Positions 57,656 through 64,000 of a DNA stretch of 64,000 nucleotides are shown here, in pieces; within the stretch, counting starts at the first letter, position 1; every line of letters starts with the position of its first letter. Made by a program: the position numbers and the translations under genes. The notes under the pieces were generated by a model. It had not been told where the DNA came from. It ran no database searches and saw only the letters and a list, made by a program, of their open reading frames with translations. Source of the stretch: Pyrrhosoma nymphula (Eukaryota; Arthropoda; Insecta; Odonata; Coenagrionidae); contig OY754334.1 of the NCBI GenBank assembly GCA_963573305.1, positions 87,603,848 through 87,667,847 of the forward strand, in the 5' to 3' direction.

Positions 57656-59847
57656 CTGTGGCAATGCAGCACAGGAGCATCACGATGGAAACTCCAGCGA
57701 TGTTGGCATTACAACACGATACGATGCACAGACATGATCATTGCACGGTCTATGAAAAAAGATCGAGGGAAACGGACATTATACTGAGGGAAGAGAGAGC
57801 CCAGGACGAGCGAGATATAAATGATGAAAGAGGGTGAGCGATGACTCGGGAAAGGAGTAGATGAAAGAAGTGATGGAAAAGAAGGGGGTAGGGGGAGACA
57901 GGCGGGAGGGGGGTTAACCGAGGGAAATGAGGAATAAAGGGAATATGAGAGACGCTCGCCCCTTGATGAAGGGGTTGATTCCGGGCGAGACCAATAAGCC
58001 ACCTCCTCCACTTAAACCCTTTGCCAAAAACTCCACATTGATTTTCTCCGGCAACAAAACCACTCCAGACAAGATGTCAACAACGCAGAAGCTGTTTCAA
58101 AACTCGTTCCGCCCGAGATTCTACGGATTAAAATAAGAGAAATGTACGTTAAAATGATGGACATGCGAAGAAAATCTTGGGAGGAAAATACAAGGGTTAT
58201 TAACTCTTTGCTTATATGGAACGACAGAGCAGAATCAAAAATGTAATCAGTCTCTTTAGTAAGGGTGGCATACACAATAATAAAGATAAGGATGCCTACT
58301 GACGGGAACAGTAAATCCCACTTTTTGGCATTACTTATTTAAGGATATTGTTAAAAGTTTTCGCAATATGCCAGCCTTCATCACAGGTACTCAATAAAAT
58401 AAATTATAGGTTTACAGACAACCCTTGCGCATCATTTCTCGGACCGCGGGGAGTCAACTCTTCAGGTTCTTTCATAAAAATTTCTATTTTCCAATTTAAA
58501 TATCTTTAAAACATCTCAAGTCGTTTGCCTCTCCAAATATTTTGGTCAAAAAGGACTCTTTAAAATATATCTAAAAATAGACAAAATAAGGCGTTTGTCA
58601 CTCAAAGCAGGGAGCATTTACACATCACATCTTTAATGGAGTTGTTTACGTTCGTTACACGGCTTTCTCACTCACGTAAGATAACAGCGAGAATTTTTTG
58701 CAAGGCGTGGTAAACTTGCGGTAAAAATAAAACTAAAAAATAAACTCCTAGAATCTTTTTAGCACAGAAAACACCCATTGAAGCGAAGACAGATTCCGAA
58801 ATTAAATTAATAGGGCCAATATAGGAGATTGAAAAAGACGAAATCAAACCACATAACCCACACCAATGTTTCAAATCACGAAGCGGCTGGGAGCAAGCAA
58901 GGCATGACGAAGAAATATTAGCTACGCATCACTTCATGGTAAGAATAACACACGCTCTTCTTGTCCCAAAGAAACGCCAACATTCCGTTGAGCTTGAATA
59001 AATTAACCGCGGTCCCCTACGACGGCGCCTCTAAGATCTTGGGGATAGCAAGGAATAGGGACGTCATTCACACATCAGAAAAGAAAAATGATGTTGAAGA
59101 AATATCGATAGCTATAAAAATAGCTTCACGAGGCGTCCATTGCCTCAGAAAGAGATTGAGGGACATGAGTGCCTTAAACGGTATATCCCCTCTAGTAATT
59201 ATAATGAAATTAAGTAAACGAAAAAGCAAGAGATGATCTTGTAAAACTATAGCTGCAAAAACAAGAAAAATAAAAATATGAGCATCATAATAGTTTTGGA
59301 ATGGCCTCAAGAAGATATAATCCACGAGCGCGGTTTTCACAGTTTTTCAGAACGCAGTCTTCGCAAATCAAGTAATGTGCGCAAAACTACGAACATTCAG
59401 AACTATATGACGGAGTTGAGGGAGTTAACCCCATAGACATCGTGTTCGAGTAACACGGCACTCTTAAATATAAACGCTTGGCATTAAAGCGGAGTAGTAA
59501 AAAGCAATATTATTCAACGGATACCTCATGGTATCACAAATAATCTCATAGTGTAAAAAAGATTTCAGGATTAACTATGAAGGAAAAAAATTTCGTTTCG
59601 ACATTAAAACAATAGGTGTGAGACTTGTTTTTCATAACCTGAGTTGGGATAATTTAATAACCTGTATATGAAAAAAATGAAGATACCGAGAAGAAAAGCC
59701 TTGGTAGAACAAACTTAAGTATTTCATCATTCCTCGAAAGCGTAAAAAAAAATTCATAGACTAACTTGAGCTCAGGGAGAAAGAACACATATATCGTTTA
59801 ACATAGTAGGGTGACAAAATAAAATATGAAGAATTATAAATACCACG
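57656..59847. other. no recognisable gene
   Basis: A purine-rich plus strand at 57820-57950 yields a 100-residue Ser/Pro-rich minus-strand frame with no motif. The remainder is A/T-rich. Confidence 0.35.
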
Positions 59848-59971
59848 GTAATCTACCGGTTAAGGTAGATTTAAATGGTACTAATAATTCAACATATTTT
59901 TACATGTGCAGGGCATTTTCTGCAAATAATACTTTTTCCTTCAACTCACCATACAACATCCTACGTCTTAA
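59848..59971 (-). mobile_element. RTE-A 3' end, left part of a split copy
   Basis: A very good terminus (ggtaatctaccggttaaggt) leads through tttttacatgtgcagggcat to ctcaccatacaacatcctac. The family sequence then stops and resumes at 60479. Confidence 0.75.
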
Positions 59972-59976
59972 GTAAG

Positions 59977-60194
59977 TTTTACACGGGGCACGAAATTGCA
60001 CAACTTCAAACTGCATCTTTTTCTCAATCGGGCGAGCAATCATTTTCGAATTAGAGCAGGGGCTATTTTGCCACCTCGCGTTCATGCATTCGCACATGCG
60101 TTCTCGCAATTCACGGCTTAACACGATGCAATTTGAAATGCACGTTCGTACATACATCAGATTGTGCAATGACGTGCCCCGTGTAAAACGGGGC
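59977..60194. mobile_element. MITE with terminal inverted repeats, copy 2
   Basis: The left end ttttacacggggcacg and right end cgtgccccgtgtaaaa are nearly perfect inverted repeats. Together with the next inner bases (attgcacaa / ttgtgcaat) they give arms of about 29 bases. The right end has an extra cggggcct not seen on the left. Direct repeats gtaag at 59972-59976 and 60195-60199 may be the target duplication. Confidence 0.65.
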
Positions 60195-60199
60195 CTGTA

Positions 60200-60478
60200 A
60201 GCGATTCCCATCCCAGTTGCCGCAAAAGGTCAGTAACGCTAACGAGATTATCATAACGGCCTTTAACGTACCTTGCCGTTCTTCGCTGCACGCAGTCTAT
60301 CTCGGTTTTTAAGCCTACCTCTCAAGGATCCCAAATACTGGCAGCGTATTCCACGTGGGGTCTAACGCGGGAGAAGTAGCTACTTTCCCCGACTTTATCG
60401 TCGCACTTGCTAAGTACTCTTTTATCAAATCCCAATTTACGATTAGCTTGGCCGAATTTCCCGAATATGTTTACTCCA
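60200..60478 (-). pseudogene. CR1-W reverse transcriptase fragment
   Basis: The minus strand reads WSKHIREI and, after a one-base frame change, GQANRKLGFDKRVLSKCDDK, YFSRVRPHVEYAASIWDP, a stop (TGA), EVGLKTEIDCVQRRTARYV and TDLLRQLGWES. It is colinear with residues 323-415 of the RT at 5734 and closest to the copy at 13067. No open frame longer than a few dozen codons remains. The edges are sharp: RTE-A sequence resumes immediately at 60479. Confidence 0.8.
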
Positions 60479-60535
60479 TTTTACGTCCTACCCTTCTCCG
60501 TACTGTCCATAAAACTTATTCTCCTACAAATTCAA
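60479..60535 (-). mobile_element. RTE-A, right part of the split copy
   Basis: ttttacgtcctacccttctc, then gtactgtccataaaacttat, continues the family from where 59971 left off (cgtcctac occurs at both edges). The copy ends near 60535. Confidence 0.65.
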
Positions 60536-60624
60536 AACAAATTTGAAATAATAGATGGTGGAGATTGTTGGAAAAGCGTGGGAGAGAGAGGTGAAGAAAA
60601 GGAATCTTAGACGGTATCTTTATT

Positions 60625-60955
60625 TTTAAGATAATATACCGGTTAAGGTATGTTTAAATGGAAGTAAAAACCCTCTATATTTTTACCTTTGCAGGGCCCA
60701 ATGTACGCGTAGTATGTCTTTCTTAATCTCAGCGTGTGACCTTACCCTTCTTCATCCCATATATAGTCTATAAAACCTATTCTGTTTCTATCCTTCCCCA
60801 CTTACCCAACATCCTTCCCTCTGTCATGGCCTTAAGCAACCCAACCCTTCACCCCTCATCTCCGCTTCCAACCACCTACTTTGTCTCCTAATCTCATCCA
60901 GGACTTTCCTCTCCTCACTAAAAATAACAAGTAATTTGTTTGTCTGGACGGTATA
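60625..60955 (-). mobile_element. RTE-A 3' end, 5'-truncated copy
   Basis: A terminus ataccggttaaggtatgt, then accctctatatttttacct, cttcttcatcccatatatag, the pyrimidine block and ctcatccaggactttcctct, ending near tttgtctggacggt. A small tag/ata insertion sits in the segment that codes for FMDGM. Coding strand is minus. Confidence 0.7.
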
Positions 60956-62094
60956 AAGAGAGGCAAAATATTTGGGGAGGTTAAATGTCATTTGATTTTG
61001 GAAAATATAGGTTGAATAATTTTATGAAATAAACGTTACGGTAAACTACTGGCGGTCGAAGCAATTATAGGCAGGAATACCAATGGATCTACAATTTGTA
61101 TGGAAAGAATACCTACGATGATGATATATAATTCTGTACCAAGAAGAATCTCTCATCTCATGGCCTGGATATACACGTGGGGAAGCCATCCACTCACCGA
61201 GACGTAAAACAGGAGGAAAGACACGAGCTCCAACATTGGACATCAAATCTCAATCTTTTTTCAAAATATTGCTTATCTCGCAGAAGTCACACGCTTCTGC
61301 GGCGGCGCACACAAAACCAATCATCATGATTGCTTCAAGGGAGGCGTCTAGACGACCAGCCCACTTACATAACCCGAATAAATTGATCCTTTAGCAAAGA
61401 GAAAAGGAAGCCGCATGGGAGCAGACTTCTCCAGAGCGACCCAGTCATGTGGTCGTTTACCAAGGGATTCCCTAGTCGCATGCTTCCTCTAGTACAGCAC
61501 GCTAAATGATTTCGACGCCGAGAAGAGAATGAAAATAATCAGGGTATTCGCGACAGCGGTCATATTTAGTTAATTAACCAAGAACCAAAAACAGCTTGAT
61601 GGTCTTTTACGCAAGCCAATATGACAGGCAAATAAAATAAAGGTATTAGCCACGAATAAAAAAACAAGAGCCACACATACCGAATGTTAAGGGCCAGCCG
61701 CTATAATGAAATTACAGGAATGAATGATTGAATGAGGACGAAGGAAAAGACAAAGGAAAAGATGTTTTGGGGCAAGGAAATTGGAAACGGGAGGGTTTCT
61801 GTAGAAACGGGAACGCTTAAATAAGGAAATACGGAGTTGAGGAACATGCATAGGGTTGATGATACGGAAAGATCAGCGAGCAAAGAGAACGATAACAGAT
61901 GGACATTACGAGAAACGCAATTCAATCATTTCATATGCGTATTCTACCAGCATATATGACTTTCTTAACAGCTTATTTATTTAATCGTTCCTCAATTGTA
62001 AAACGTATATAAAAAAGGAAACTTTGAAAAGTGAGATATTGAGGTGCTTCTCACCATTTTCACCCATTTACAAATGCCGACGACAGCGCAGAGG
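60956..62094. other. no recognisable gene
   Basis: No motif in any frame. Confidence 0.4.
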
Positions 62095-62212
62095 GTGGAG
62101 GAGGAAAAAATGTTAGGTAAGCGCGGAAGAGAGAGGAAAAGAATTTTGCAGGATATGAAGGGAGGCAACAGATGCGAATAGTTAAAAAGGGATTTAATGC
62201 AGGAAAAGCAGT
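62095..62212 (+). pseudogene. LINE reverse transcriptase C-terminal tail, short piece
   Basis: The plus strand reads VEEEKMLGKRGRERKRILQD, MKGGNRCE, a stop, LKRDLMQEKQ. This matches the end of RTE tails (IEGKxLGKRGRGRKR, FMDGMKxGxxYxxLKR). The wording is closer to RTE-C-like sequences than to RTE-A. Confidence 0.5.
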
Positions 62213-63044
62213 CGGTATTGCGAAGGAAACGAAAGAGAAGAATCTTCGCGGTCAGAGAAATAGTAGGTAGGCCTGTCGAAGGATATACCGTCCAACACAA
62301 AATACGAGTATCTAGGATGGAGAAGAATGCTGATGGGCAATTATAGCCCATTTCTGGAGACCTAAACAGTCGTTTAATGTCGAAGGAGCATACCTGATTA
62401 GTTAAGGGGTCAATTAGCAACCTAAGCTGGTGCTATCTACCTGGAACACAGTATAACATAAACTTATTTTGCTTTGATCGCAATAACTACACACTCCATA
62501 TGTTGAGAGCATGATCACTGCACACTTCTAATCTGCTTAAACTTTAGTGTACAACTAAAAACCTCAACGATCATTAGTCAGATATAACATGACAATTACT
62601 TCGATACGTAGTCACATAGGTTAAATAAAGGTAATAAGAGAAAAGAGACATTCAACAAAGCTTAAACACCGTGAAAAAGTGCACAAGTCATTCACTCAGA
62701 ATTGACTTACATGAGGCGTTACGGGAAGGAAAATGGCAAAAATTCTACATCAAGAAAATTACAACGGTACTCCGAAACAACGCAGTTGAAGTCCCTGAAG
62801 TAACGGCTGAGTTACGCATGGCAAGCGCTGCACTCACTTGGCTAACACAGGCAGCACCACCCATTGGGTGGCACCCAAACGCAAGTCATTGAGAATCCGG
62901 AGGATCGGGCAGAAAGCCTTTTCCGTATGAGAGAACGTCGATATCAAACACTTCACGCCAACAAGAGCGAAGTAAAAATTCTTTTGAACCGGGCTAGCTA
63001 AGGTGACCTGAGGAAAACGAAAATACACCTCTTCATCATTCAGA
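62213..63044. other. no recognisable gene
   Basis: Nothing recognised. A 73-residue plus-strand frame (62671-62892) has no known motif. Confidence 0.35.
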
Positions 63045-63298
63045 AACGCAGGTAGTAGGTAAGCTTACATGGGAGTAGGAATGCCTACATAAATCTTTTA
63101 CACGCGCAGGCCCCTATTTCTTTACACGATTTCATTCTTCAGCTCGGCATACGTCTTACCCATCGTCATCCCGTCCATAAAGCCCAATCTCTTTCATCCC
63201 CTTCCCCGCAGAACCAATATCCATTCTTCCCTCAATCACGGCCTTCAGCATCCTTTCGTCCCTCCCTACCACTTCCAACCACCTACTCTGCAACAGGT
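63045..63298 (-). mobile_element. RTE-A 3' end, 5'-truncated copy
   Basis: The terminus is decayed (aggtagtaggtaagcttaca). The family is clear from tcttttacacgcgcaggccc, ttcttcagctcggcatacgt and tcatcccgtccataaagccc to aaccacctactctgcaac. Coding strand is minus. Confidence 0.65.
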
Positions 63299-64000
63299 TT
63301 TAGCTATTATTTTGTATCATTGTATCTATTTTAGCAACTGACACAATGTTAAATCCAAAAGCCATCATTTATTGACAATAACGCTAAAGCCCTGACGATA
63401 TGTGTCAATGCATACGAAACCTTGGACGAGTAATAAGTGTTGTTTTTTTCAATCTGGAGTATTGGTCAGTTTCCATTACCAACGATTCGCTATTTTTAAT
63501 TAGCGTCAACAGGGCAATCTACATAATTACAGCTACAGAGGAGAACAGTAATAAAATTTAAAATAAGTATAAAATCACATACACAACATACATACATATC
63601 ACCATTAAATGATTTACCTTTGGAAAATGTGGATGATGTTGTTTTTACATGCTTTTTTTCATTTTGTGGATGAAATTCTCAATGAACCTGAATCTTCCTT
63701 TAAAAAATAATGCTCGTTTATTATAACAAATGAATAGCTCTTACTCCGGCTTCAGGTAACCCGCTTATCTTGAGGCTGGCGATGGCTTTAGAAAATAATG
63801 AAATGCGGAGGAGAGGGGTATAGTTCTTCTGAGGAAATACACGAATAGGGCGAAATTCACATTGGAGGGGGCGAATCAAGCGTAACCCCCAGAATGGTGA
63901 AGCAGCGGTAACTAAATTAATCTGCCAAGAGGAGGAAATAAAAATGAGCTCTGGCACTAAGGAAAATTGAATACCAACCCCGCATGTTGGACTTGCTCCC
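63299..64000. other. no recognisable gene
   Basis: A/T-rich to about 63720. A 78-residue minus-strand frame at 63721-63957 shows no motif. The window ends without a recognisable feature. Confidence 0.35.

Noticed and set aside
57709..58011. 100-codon minus-strand frame
   Set aside because: Translated polypyrimidine tract, Ser/Pro-rich, with no motif.
1..64000. CRISPR arrays, bacterial operons, viral genes
   Set aside because: No regularly spaced identical repeats with unique spacers, no ribosome-binding-site-led gene series, and no envelope, capsid or integrase motifs were seen. The retroelements are non-LTR or Penelope-like, not retroviral.

Overview
The window looks like intergenic or intronic DNA from a repeat-rich animal genome, most likely an arthropod. 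The evidence is the mix of retroelements: 5'-truncated RTE/BovB-like and CR1/L2-like non-LTR retrotransposons, tRNA-derived SINEs, short inverted-repeat elements, and foldback elements that carry a motif resembling the hammerhead ribozymes of Penelope-like elements. There is no operon structure and no bacterial gene, and I could not recognise a host protein-coding exon, rRNA or functional tRNA. I cannot name the species. Most open frames are chance frames or decayed reverse-transcriptase tails.

Family names used here are local labels. CR1-W: a CR1/L2-like LINE whose best copy keeps a 487-codon open reverse transcriptase (minus strand, 5734-7197) and a 3' UTR ending in a GTAGAT microsatellite. 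Further pieces lie at 1155-1262, 8641-8716, 13000-14114, 20645-20725 and 60200-60478. RTE-A: a family of about twenty pieces, anchored at one 3' end, of the C-terminal tail of a BovB/RTE-like reverse transcriptase. Its coding strand ends close to CCTTAACCGGTAGATTACC followed by an A/T-rich, often TAA-like, tail. RTE-B (7478-8045), RTE-C (21536-21885) and a piece at 62095-62212 are tails of other related LINEs.

Layout. 1-9 kb holds scattered RTE-A pieces, the CR1-W copy, and an RTE-B fossil with an RTE-A copy inserted into it between 10-bp target duplications. 9-30 kb holds a tRNA-like SINE, RTE-A copies, a 55-bp tandem duplication, a foldback element, a frameshifted CR1-W copy, RTE-C and two more SINE heads. 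30-32 kb and 52.8-53.3 kb hold three long inverted repeats whose arms contain the core GAAAC..GTC. In two of them the flanking sequence fits a hammerhead fold. 34-47 kb holds more RTE-A, SINE pieces and satellite-like sequence. 50-57 kb holds a perfect 50-bp palindrome, a short inverted-repeat element and a 21-bp minisatellite whose consensus is self-complementary. 59.8-60.6 kb is a nested locus in which RTE-A is split by a CR1-W fragment with an inverted-repeat element next to it.

These elements do not act together as a pathway. The window records successive retrotransposition events. The most interesting signal is the set of inverted pairs of hammerhead-like termini. Everything is read by eye: boundaries are approximate to about ten bases unless duplications fix them, and family assignments rest on motif recognition without database comparison.
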